A model generated the notes under the pieces. That model was not told the DNA's origin. It did not search any database and saw only the letters and a program-made list of their open reading frames with translations. From the NCBI GenBank assembly GCA_966211965.1, contig CBIHON010000024.1:1-64000 (forward strand): a stretch of DNA of 64,000 nucleotides, written 5' to 3'. Source of the DNA: CBIHON01 sp966211965. Lineage in GTDB: Bacteria; Pseudomonadota; Gammaproteobacteria; Burkholderiales; Burkholderiaceae_D. Positions 8,426-15,530 of the stretch are shown here, piece by piece. The first letter of the stretch is position 1, and each line of letters starts with the position of its first letter. The position numbers and the translations under genes are program-made.

Positions 8426-8878
8426 ATGTACCACAGCATCGTTCGCGGCATCATCACGAATCTTTTTGCTGAACTCAACAAAGGCAATTACGAGCCGGTC
8501 CTCAATACGATGGGCAAGGAATTCGAGCATTGGTTCATAGGCAATCATGCCCTCTCCGGCCGCCGCACCACGATGCCGGCGACACGCGCCTGGTATGAGC
8601 GGCTGTATAAAATCTTCCCTAATCTTCATTTCGACCTGCACAAGGTCGTGGTCAGCGGATGGCCGTGGAATACGCTGATCGCGGTCGAATGGTCGGAGCC
8701 TTATACCTTGCTCAACGGTGCAAAGGGAGCGAACTACGGCACTCATTTCATCCGTCTGAGATGGGGCAAAGGCGTGTCGGTGCATATCTATTGCGACACC
8801 CATATGCTGATGGAAAATCTTGCGATTCAACATGCGTGCGGCGTTGCCGAAGCGGCGTATCAACCGCTTGTCGACTGA
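8426..8878 (+). CDS. SnoaL-like/NTF2-fold protein
   Basis: A 150-residue protein with the cone-shaped NTF2/SnoaL look: the N-terminal helix FAELNKGNYEPVLNTM, an aromatic-rich ARAWYERLYKIFPNLHFDLH segment and strands ending in the pocket. The ATG at 8426 is chosen because AAGGGGA lies six bases upstream; the open frame extends back to 8339 without a ribosome site. Family members include small-molecule cyclases, isomerases and binding proteins, so no reaction can be assigned. The divergent TetR gene suggests inducible expression. Confidence 0.7.
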   Translation: MYHSIVRGIITNLFAELNKGNYEPVLNTMGKEFEHWFIGNHALSGRRTTMPATRAWYERLYKIFPNLHFDLHKVVVSGWPWNTLIAVEWSEPYTLLNGAKGANYGTHFIRLRWGKGVSVHIYCDTHMLMENLAIQHACGVAEAAYQPLVD

Positions 8879-8903
8879 ACTTCTCGGTGTTGCGCATTCA
8901 CCT

Positions 8904-8970
8904 GCAGGAGCGGCCCATGGTTGCGATCGCTTCCAACCAAACCCTGTCGCGACCATGAACCGCTCCTACA
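8904..8970. repeat. REP-like palindrome, GGAGCGG family, copy 1
   Basis: GCAGGAGCGGCCCATGG pairs with CCATGAACCGCTCCTAC around a short loop. Similar palindromes occur at 36681-36770 and 38407-38482. All three lie between genes; here the SnoaL-like and DMT genes converge on it, so it may also act as a transcriptional stop. Confidence 0.65.
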
Positions 8971-8988
8971 TTTCCCGCAAGAGCGCAA

Positions 8989-9906
8989 TCAAGAAACCCG
9001 TGCCGCAAACAAGCGGCGCCAGTGCCAGTTCAGATTGACACCCAATCCGGCCAGCACGATCAAGACCAGTCCGCCGGCTTGCCACAGGTTCAGCGCGTGG
9101 CCGTACACCAGGAAGTCGAATCCGACCGCTGCCGCCGGATAGATGAAGGTCAGCACCGCAATCGATGCCGTCCTCACCTTGGGCAAGGCGCCATAGACCA
9201 GCACGTACACCAGCGCGGTATGAATTGTCCCCAAACCGGCCAGCCAGCCCCATTGTGCGGCGCCGAGATGCAAACCCGGCAGTGAAACCCAGAACGATAG
9301 AATCAAGGTCCCCACCAGGCAATGAATCAGCGCGGTCAAATGCGGCAGCATCCCGCGCATCGCCTTGGTCGTCAACATTACGCCCGCATACAAGAATGCG
9401 CCAAGCAGCGTACAGGCGATGCCGATGACATAGCCCCCGCTCATCGCCATCCCGCCGAAATGCAGGCCGGCCGCCAGCACCAGGCCGCAGAAACCGACAC
9501 AGATCCAGAAAAATTTGTCCAGCGAGATCTTTTCCCGCAGCACCAGCGCGCCCAGCAACAGCACCAGGAAAGGCTGTACATGAAACACGATGGTCGCAAC
9601 CGAGATGCCGACGCGCAGAATGGATTCGAAAAACGCGACCCACTGGCCCACCATCATCAGACCGCTGAGGACCGCCAGCCAAACATTCCTCGCTTGAAAA
9701 TTGACGCGCGCGAAAAAGCCTTTCCAGCCGCAATACAAAGCCAATGCCAGCGCCCCGAACGCACAGCGGAAAAACACGATGGTGACGCTGTCGAGCCGCG
9801 CCTCTTCGACAAATACGCCGAGCGTGCCGAGCATCAGCATTGCGGCGATATAGGCGATCGTACCGCCGCGTTCCTGCGGCGACAGGGAAGATGATTGGGC
9901 GGCCAT
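8989..9906 (-). CDS. DMT-superfamily exporter (EamA domains)
   Basis: A 305-residue membrane protein with about ten hydrophobic segments arranged as two EamA halves, each ending in a family-like run (VFHVQPFLVLLLGALVLREK, and LTFIYPAAAVGFDFLVYG in the second half). Such proteins export amino acids or other metabolites. It is divergent from a LysR regulator at 10006 with 99 bases between, a common exporter/regulator arrangement. The substrate cannot be read from the sequence. Confidence 0.8.
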   Translation of the reverse strand: MAAQSSSLSPQERGGTIAYIAAMLMLGTLGVFVEEARLDSVTIVFFRCAFGALALALYCGWKGFFARVNFQARNVWLAVLSGLMMVGQWVAFFESILRVGISVATIVFHVQPFLVLLLGALVLREKISLDKFFWICVGFCGLVLAAGLHFGGMAMSGGYVIGIACTLLGAFLYAGVMLTTKAMRGMLPHLTALIHCLVGTLILSFWVSLPGLHLGAAQWGWLAGLGTIHTALVYVLVYGALPKVRTASIAVLTFIYPAAAVGFDFLVYGHALNLWQAGGLVLIVLAGLGVNLNWHWRRLFAARVS

Positions 9907-9984
9907 GTCGTCTGCTCCAAGCTAGAGATGGAGTTCCATCATCAACCTTGTTCTTGGTTCACACAATCGAATAAAATTAAATCC

Positions 9985-10004
9985 ATTCATTCGAATAAGT
10001 GAAT
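9985..10004. promoter_or_regulatory. Candidate LysR operator
   Basis: ATTCA and TGAAT form a dyad with a ten-base centre containing a smaller ATTCGAAT palindrome. It ends one base before the LysR start codon, in the region shared with the divergent exporter, so autoregulation is plausible. Confidence 0.3.
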
Positions 10005-10005
10005 C

Positions 10006-10875
10006 ATGAAATTTCCCCAGCTAAACCTCAGCCAACTGCGCACCTTCGTCGCTGCAGCCGAACAATCCAGCTTCATTGGCGCGGCCGACATCGTGCATCG
10101 ATCGCAGGCGGCAATCAGCATGCAGATCATGAAGCTGGAAGCAGCCATCGGCCAACCGTTGTTCGTCCGCCATACCCGCCGCATCGCCTTGACGCTGGCG
10201 GGCGAAACCCTGCTGCCGTATGCTCGGCATCTGCTGCGAATCGAGAATGAAGCGGTGGCCGCTCTGCTGACCCAGGAGGTCAAGGGGCGCGTGGTGCTGG
10301 GCGCGCCGGACGACTATATTTCATCGCTGCTGACGCCTGTGCTGGAGCGATTTTCAAAAATGTTCCAGCAAGTCGAGATCGAACTGGTTTGCCTGCAAAG
10401 CACGCTGTTGGGCCCGATGCTGCGCAAGGGCGCGGTCGATCTTGCCTTCGTCACGCGCAGCGCGGAACTGGACGGCGTGTTCATCCGGCGCGAACCTGTG
10501 GTGTGGGTCGGCTCCGAAAAACACGCAGTCTGGAAAAAATCGCCGCTGCCGGTAGCGCTCTACGAGTCGGGCAGCGTGGCGCGCGCGCATACTATGGCGG
10601 CACTGGAAAAAGGGGCCAAGCCGTATCGCCCAACCTACAGCAGTCCAAGCCTGTTAGGCATCCTGGCAATGGTGGAAGCGGGATTGGCGGTCGCAGCACT
10701 GGCCGAGTGCAGCGTGCCGGCGCATTTGACACGGCTCGGCAAAGCGGAGGGATTTGCGCCGATCGCGCCGCTCGACATCGTTCTGATCAAGGGGCACAAA
10801 AGCGATTCGCCGGCGGTGGAATATCTAGCGAACGAAATCGTGGCGAATCTGGGTGAGCAGCCGAAAAGGCGATAA
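10006..10875 (+). CDS. LysR-family transcriptional regulator
   Basis: A 289-residue LysR regulator. The helix-turn-helix is LRTFVAAAEQSSFIGAADIV followed by AAISMQIMKLEAA. The effector domain contains LGAPDDYISSLLTPVLERF and, near the C-terminus, LLGILAMVEAGLAVAALAEC. This pattern (LGxPDDY) is common in regulators beside amino acid or drug exporters, which fits the divergent DMT gene. The effector is unknown. Confidence 0.85.
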   Translation: MKFPQLNLSQLRTFVAAAEQSSFIGAADIVHRSQAAISMQIMKLEAAIGQPLFVRHTRRIALTLAGETLLPYARHLLRIENEAVAALLTQEVKGRVVLGAPDDYISSLLTPVLERFSKMFQQVEIELVCLQSTLLGPMLRKGAVDLAFVTRSAELDGVFIRREPVVWVGSEKHAVWKKSPLPVALYESGSVARAHTMAALEKGAKPYRPTYSSPSLLGILAMVEAGLAVAALAECSVPAHLTRLGKAEGFAPIAPLDIVLIKGHKSDSPAVEYLANEIVANLGEQPKRR

Positions 10876-10915
10876 TGCAACATTTACCCAGCAAGCCTGC
10901 TAAAGGCCTCGCCGC

Positions 10916-10974
10916 CTAGAGCCTGTTATGAACTTAATCAGGGGTCCCCTGATTAAGTTCATAACAGGCTCTAG
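10916..10974. mobile_element. Perfect 59-base palindrome: abutted IS ends with CTAG flanks
   Basis: Two perfect 29-base arms surround a single central T. Outer bases are CTAG on both sides, followed by AGCCTGTTATGAACTTAATC inward. The arm matches 81-110 with two differences. The simplest reading is left and right ends of an IS (YTAR-type target duplication) joined with nothing between them, or a minimal MITE. The remaining 10876-10915 and 10975-11050 contain no gene. Confidence 0.7.
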
Positions 10975-11050
10975 CATCAGAAAACAGCAGCGCATGCCGG
11001 GCAAAGACTTCCCCTCTCCTCCACCGCGGCATCGATGATTTTTCAAACAA

Positions 11051-12007
11051 TCACGGTGTAGCGAGATTACCAGGACAACCACTGCTAAACGTATTTGCCG
11101 TGGTCCCGCCCCCAAACTGGCTGACTGCGCCGTTGATCTGATTGGTGCTGCCGAGATGACCGTTCACCACTCCTCCCAGCGTACAGCGGATGCCATATTG
11201 GTTATTGTTGTCGGTCGTAATATTGGGCATGTCATAGGTACTGGTCGGGTTGTCTTCGCCCAACTGGATGGCCGAGTTCTGGCTGACGTTGATACCGCTA
11301 CCGCTTGCGCTCGCCCCATTACTGTTAATGGTATTGGAAGAGATGTCCGCTTCGGAAAGCCGGAACACACCGATGCCGTCGCCGCCGTTGCTTCTGATCG
11401 TATTGCCGACAATCGCCGCGCTGGACGCACGAATGACCTGGATGCCCCGGCCTCCGTTATTTTGAATCACGTTCGGGCTGGTAGGTTGATCGGAATAAGA
11501 GTTGAAGCCGATACGAGCAGTCGCACTTTGAGAGACCACGATACCATGCCGTTGATTGTCGTGAATGGTATTGCCTGTGATGACAGCGTTCGATAATTCA
11601 TTGATGACGACCCCGTCGGTCGTAGCCGCGCTGATGTCGTTGCCGTCGAGAGTTGCATTGGCGCTCCGATTGACCAGAATGCCAACGGCCCCGCCCACTA
11701 CGTTGAAGCGCTTGATGACGATCCCCTTCCCGCGCACCGTGAAGACATTATTGCCCGCCGTGCCGGTCACGGTCGTCATTCCTTGGCCGTCCAGGGTGAA
11801 GCGCGTTTTCTCATTGCGGATGAGGATGTTTTCCGCGCAACTGCCGCTGACGTTAATCGTGTCTCCGGGCTGAGCGCTGTCGACTGCGGCTTGGATAGTC
11901 TGCGCGGGACATGCGACGCTGATGGTTGCCGCTTGTGCCGATGCCATGCCCGCGCCGAGCGATGCCAGCAACAACACGCAATTGATTTTCTCAAATTTCT
12001 TTTTCAT
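11051..12007 (-). CDS. Secreted right-handed beta-helix repeat protein (short paralogue)
   Basis: A 318-residue protein. The start at 12007 gives a clear signal peptide (MKKKFEKINCVLLLASLG, cleavage near ASAQA) with AGGGAT upstream; a longer open frame to 12127 lacks a signal. After CPAQTIQAAVDSAQPGDTIN come parallel beta-helix coils with repeated N-x-I turns such as LDGNDISAATTDGVVI and ITGNTIHDNQRHGIVVSQ, as in NosD/pectate-lyase-like folds. It ends after QFGGGTTANTF, exactly where the upstream paralogue (12124-13686) continues into an extra domain. The two are close copies by eye. No catalytic residues could be recognised. Confidence 0.8.
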   Translation of the reverse strand: MKKKFEKINCVLLLASLGAGMASAQAATISVACPAQTIQAAVDSAQPGDTINVSGSCAENILIRNEKTRFTLDGQGMTTVTGTAGNNVFTVRGKGIVIKRFNVVGGAVGILVNRSANATLDGNDISAATTDGVVINELSNAVITGNTIHDNQRHGIVVSQSATARIGFNSYSDQPTSPNVIQNNGGRGIQVIRASSAAIVGNTIRSNGGDGIGVFRLSEADISSNTINSNGASASGSGINVSQNSAIQLGEDNPTSTYDMPNITTDNNNQYGIRCTLGGVVNGHLGSTNQINGAVSQFGGGTTANTFSSGCPGNLATP

Positions 12008-12123
12008 TTTTTTATCCCTACTTTTAATGGTTAGATTAAGTACGCTTTCGACTGCGTCGACAGGGCGTATTCCGGCTGCCGGAGGGGGCGAATATGATCG
12101 CGATTCCAAGCGCATTTTTGCCC

Positions 12124-13686
12124 TCAAAAATTTTCAATATACAAATCCGTATCGCCGCCGTTGGTAAGGTCCGAGGTATCTTCGCGGTAGGTCCCTAGAA
12201 TCGCAAAACGCGTCACCCCATCAACAACGAATTTGTACGCGTTCAATTTATTGAGATTCATCTTCCCGGCATACTTCCCGCTATTAGGTTGCGAATAGCC
12301 GGTGGAACTAAAGTTCGCGGCGATGATATCCGCGGGGAACGTTCCATCAGAACCGGTAGCACTGCCATCGTTGTTGAAGGTAAGGTATCCAGCCTCGGCG
12401 CAATTTAAATAATATTTAAGCGTTTTGCCTTTCAACTCGGCCACGGTAGCGGGCTGCGCACTAGAGATGACAAAGGTGAGCAAGCCTTTTCCGCTATTAC
12501 ACAACTGGCCAGCTGCACTACCGCCAAAGGCAAGCACCTTTGTGTAACTGCCGGAGATTGTCGTAAAATTTCCCTTTGCATCGCTGGCACTTACAGTGGC
12601 ACTCTTGTTTCCGGCAACGAAGCTCGCGGTTCCGCCTCCCGTGTCGATGCTGGTTGCAGAGGAAGCTGCGGTCGAACCGAAGGCGTAGTAAGTCGTATAG
12701 CTCGTCACGGCCACGGGCGGTGACGAGGTTACCAGGGAGTTGGGGCAAGTGCCGCTGAAGGAGTTCGCGCTGCTTCCGCCGCCGAACTGAGACACGGCGC
12801 CGGCAAGCTGATTGGCGTCACCAAGATATCCGACGACGACTCCACCTTGTGTACACCGGATGCCATACTGGTTATTGCTGACGGTGGTTCTGTTCGGCAG
12901 ATCGTAGAGGGATGCCAAACCATCTTCCCCCAGCTGGATGGACGAGTTCTGGCTCACATTGATGCCGCTGCCGCCCTCGGTGCCGCCATTTCCATTCACG
13001 ATATTGGATGAGATATCCGCATGCGAAAGCCCGGTGACACCGATGCCGTGGCCGCCATTGTTGCTGATCGTATTGCCGACGATCGCCGCGCTGGAGGCGC
13101 GATTGAGTTGAATGCCGCGCCGACCGTTATTTTGGATCGCATTTGGGCTTGCCTGCTGGTCGGAATAAGAGTTGAAGCCGATGCGCGCCGTGGCGCTCTG
13201 GGTCAGATGAATGCCGTGCCGTTGGTTGTCGTGAACGTTGTTGCCGGTGATGACCGCGTTCGACAATTCGCTGACGGCGATGCCATCGGTCGTAGCCCCG
13301 CTAATGTCGTTGCCGTCGAGCGTAGCGTTAGAGCCCCGGTTGACCAGAATGCCGACAGCACCGCCCACTATGTTGAAGCGCTTGATCACAACCCCCTTAC
13401 CGCGCACCGTGAAGACGTTGTTGCCTGCAGAACCGTTCACGGTGGTCAGCCCTTGCCCATCCAGCGTGAAGCGCGTCTTCTCGTTCCGGATGAGAACGTT
13501 TTCCACGCAACTGCCGCTGACGTTGATCACGTCTCCGGGCTGGGCGCTATCGACCGCGGCTTGGATGGTCTGTGCGGGACAAGTGACGCTGACGGTTGCC
13601 GCGTGAGACGCCGCAGCGCCCATGCAAAGCGATGTCAGCCACAACGCGTGCCTTATAGATTTAGATTTACTCCGATTCCTCCTCAT
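12124..13686 (-). CDS. Secreted beta-helix protein with extra C-terminal domain (long paralogue)
   Basis: A 520-residue protein. A signal peptide (residues 1-29) precedes a beta-helix domain nearly identical to that of 11051-12007 (residues about 30-310), then a roughly 200-residue beta-rich domain starting at SSPPVAVTSYTTYYAFGS. That domain holds two cysteines (QLCNSGKG and YYLNCAEAG) that may form a disulfide, and ends in TDLYIENF. I do not recognise it. The gene lies 116 bases upstream of the short copy in the same direction, and a LuxR-type regulator precedes both. Adhesion or polysaccharide binding is possible but unproven. Confidence 0.8.
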   Translation of the reverse strand: MRRNRSKSKSIRHALWLTSLCMGAAASHAATVSVTCPAQTIQAAVDSAQPGDVINVSGSCVENVLIRNEKTRFTLDGQGLTTVNGSAGNNVFTVRGKGVVIKRFNIVGGAVGILVNRGSNATLDGNDISGATTDGIAVSELSNAVITGNNVHDNQRHGIHLTQSATARIGFNSYSDQQASPNAIQNNGRRGIQLNRASSAAIVGNTISNNGGHGIGVTGLSHADISSNIVNGNGGTEGGSGINVSQNSSIQLGEDGLASLYDLPNRTTVSNNQYGIRCTQGGVVVGYLGDANQLAGAVSQFGGGSSANSFSGTCPNSLVTSSPPVAVTSYTTYYAFGSTAASSATSIDTGGGTASFVAGNKSATVSASDAKGNFTTISGSYTKVLAFGGSAAGQLCNSGKGLLTFVISSAQPATVAELKGKTLKYYLNCAEAGYLTFNNDGSATGSDGTFPADIIAANFSSTGYSQPNSGKYAGKMNLNKLNAYKFVVDGVTRFAILGTYREDTSDLTNGGDTDLYIENF

Positions 13687-13783
13687 ATTTCTCCGTCCTA
13701 ATGGTGGATTCCAGTATGGCCGCTAGGCCGATACCTGCCGATAGGGTGCAACGAACACGACCGGCGCGCACGTATCGTATTTG

Positions 13784-13849
13784 ATCTCCTTGGCACGCAC
13801 ATCGCCCATTTGGGGGATGTGCGCTGACGGCGCAATATGCCGAGGAGAT
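13784..13849. other. Long interrupted hairpin in intergenic region
   Basis: ATCTCCTTGGCA (13784) pairs with TGCCGAGGAGAT (13838), and immediately inside CGCACATC pairs with GATGTGCG (13816). It lies between the LuxR-type gene and the long beta-helix gene, on the transcript path of both. It may be a terminator, an attenuator or a small repeat. The rest of 13687-13912 shows nothing recognisable; a 72-codon frame there has no family resemblance. Confidence 0.5.
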
Positions 13850-13912
13850 TTGAAGGATGGCCTGGACGAGTCAGATAGCGAGTCAGTGCGCACGCAGCAC
13901 AATGAGTTCGAC

Positions 13913-15055
13913 TCAATCGGCCCGATTCTGCGCCATAAAATAGGCTGGACTGGCCAACAGCAGCGATACCAGGTCCGGCTGGCGCTTGGTGCCGGTTTTA
14001 TTGAAGATGCTTTTCAACTGGCTTCTGGTGGTGTGTATCGATATGCCACGCTCGCTGGCAGCGTCTTCCAGCGTCTTGCCGCTGCAAAGCGCAACAGCCA
14101 GTTCTGCTTCGGCCTCCGACAATGCAAACAAGCGGCGCACCAAGCCGACGGTAATCTTAGGCGTACTTTCAGGATCGAACGCAAACAACAGTGCCGCTCC
14201 CCGGACCGAGGCGCCGCCGGCCAAACAGATAGGGGCGATCATCAGCATCAGCGGCATGCGCCCAAGACGCGGCAGCAGGACAACCCCGTTCAATTCCAAA
14301 CCATCGCCGTGGCTGGCGTGGATTGCATTGGTAAGTTCCAGATTGAGTTTGCGCGTGGCCGCGGCATCGCTGGTAAGCAAATGATCGTCTTCAATCCTGA
14401 GACTGCCGTGCGTCTTCAACAACGCATCGGCGCTGCGATTCATATGCGCGACCCGGCTATATTCGTCGAACAGGAAGGTCGGCATCGCGAGAACGTCCAG
14501 GCTGCCGGCAAGAAAATTCCGGCCCAACTGCAACTCTGCAAAACGCTGGCGCATCTGAACCGCACGTTGCAAATGCGGCATCAGGCTGTTGAACTGTTCC
14601 AGTTCTTCCCGCGAAAAAGGCGGATGCTGCGGGCCGCGTAACATGAATATCTGCGTGTCCCATACACCCTCGCGTAAGACAGTGCCACCGGTGGCATAAG
14701 CGATGCCTTGAGGCACAACCCATTCGCAATAGAAGCGGTTTTCGGGAAAGTGCTCGGGATGGGGGATGTCCAGATTGCTCGCGTAAAAATGCGCGATGGG
14801 CGAAGCCGCTATGTGATGCGCCAAGATGTCTTCGCTCGCATATTTGAGCGCGTAGCTGTCCATCCATTTCTTTTCCAGGCCGCGCAGCCACAAACCTTTC
14901 ATTTCCTGTGTTTCGGTGTGGCGGATGCAGAACCGCACGCTCATGAGACGAAAGGCATGGCAAAGCGCCTCGACGAATTCCTGGAAGCCAGCAGGCGCCA
15001 TAACGGCCTCGTACAAGCTACCGAGCAGGCTCTCAATCTCTGGCCGGGGTGACAT
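13913..15055 (-). CDS. LuxR-type helix-turn-helix regulator
   Basis: A 380-residue protein. The C-terminal 65 residues form a LuxR/GerE-like DNA-binding domain: FALSEAEAELAVALCSGKTL, ASERGISIHTTRSQLKSIF, NKTGTKRQPDLVSLLL. The N-terminal 300 residues look like a GAF/PAS-type sensory region with no autoinducer-binding signature I can recognise. It lies upstream of the two beta-helix genes in the same direction, with a hairpin between, so it is a candidate regulator of them. This is a position-based inference. Confidence 0.8.
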   Translation of the reverse strand: MSPRPEIESLLGSLYEAVMAPAGFQEFVEALCHAFRLMSVRFCIRHTETQEMKGLWLRGLEKKWMDSYALKYASEDILAHHIAASPIAHFYASNLDIPHPEHFPENRFYCEWVVPQGIAYATGGTVLREGVWDTQIFMLRGPQHPPFSREELEQFNSLMPHLQRAVQMRQRFAELQLGRNFLAGSLDVLAMPTFLFDEYSRVAHMNRSADALLKTHGSLRIEDDHLLTSDAAATRKLNLELTNAIHASHGDGLELNGVVLLPRLGRMPLMLMIAPICLAGGASVRGAALLFAFDPESTPKITVGLVRRLFALSEAEAELAVALCSGKTLEDAASERGISIHTTRSQLKSIFNKTGTKRQPDLVSLLLASPAYFMAQNRAD

Positions 15056-15281
15056 GTTTAAAGCGTGCCTTTGGTCACTAGCAAATCTGTAGGCGGATGG
15101 CGACCTCCCATCCCGACAGTGATTGCATTGTTAAATTTACAGTCCGAATTGACAATGATTAGAGAAGCGTTTTCGAAGTAACGGCACACATATAAATTGC
15201 CCTCGCGAGCATGACGGTGCAGTACCTATTACTTTCGGTTACTTCCGGCATCCTAGCACACAAGGCCCGGCAATAAGGAGC

Positions 15282-15530
15282 TGCGAAAGACCGAAGTCCT
15301 GATGCTGCTACCGCAAAGCGCCTACGACCCGGCCGAATCAGCCGTGCCGCAGGCCGCACTTGCCGGCGCCGGTATGGGGTCGCGTTCGCCGCGCTACAGG
15401 GTGCGCCCTCCTTCGCAGACGACAGATGGGTACGCACCAGCTTCGGTCCGCTGAACCAGTTTCTGGTGGCGCACTAGCCGGGCGACCGCTCTCGCTTCGC
15501 GCAGGAATTCGTCGGCCTGCTGCGCTACGC
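15282..15530 (+). pseudogene. DJ-1/PfpI (type 1 glutamine amidotransferase-like) remnant
   Basis: After AAGGAG at about 15276 one frame reads VLMLLPQSAYDPAESAVPQA, the family N-terminus (usually ...YDPTESAVPW). A shift near 15370 then gives GVAFAALQGAPSFADDRWV and FGPLNQFLVAH followed by a TAG stop. GDRSRFAQEFVGLLRY continues in the same frame up to the metE end. A frameshift, a stop and loss of the C-terminal half leave it dead. The rest of 15056-15281 shows nothing recognisable. Confidence 0.5.

Noticed and set aside
13698..13916. Small 72-codon frame between the LuxR-type and beta-helix genes
   Set aside because: Arg-rich, no ribosome site, overlaps a hairpin; no support as a gene.
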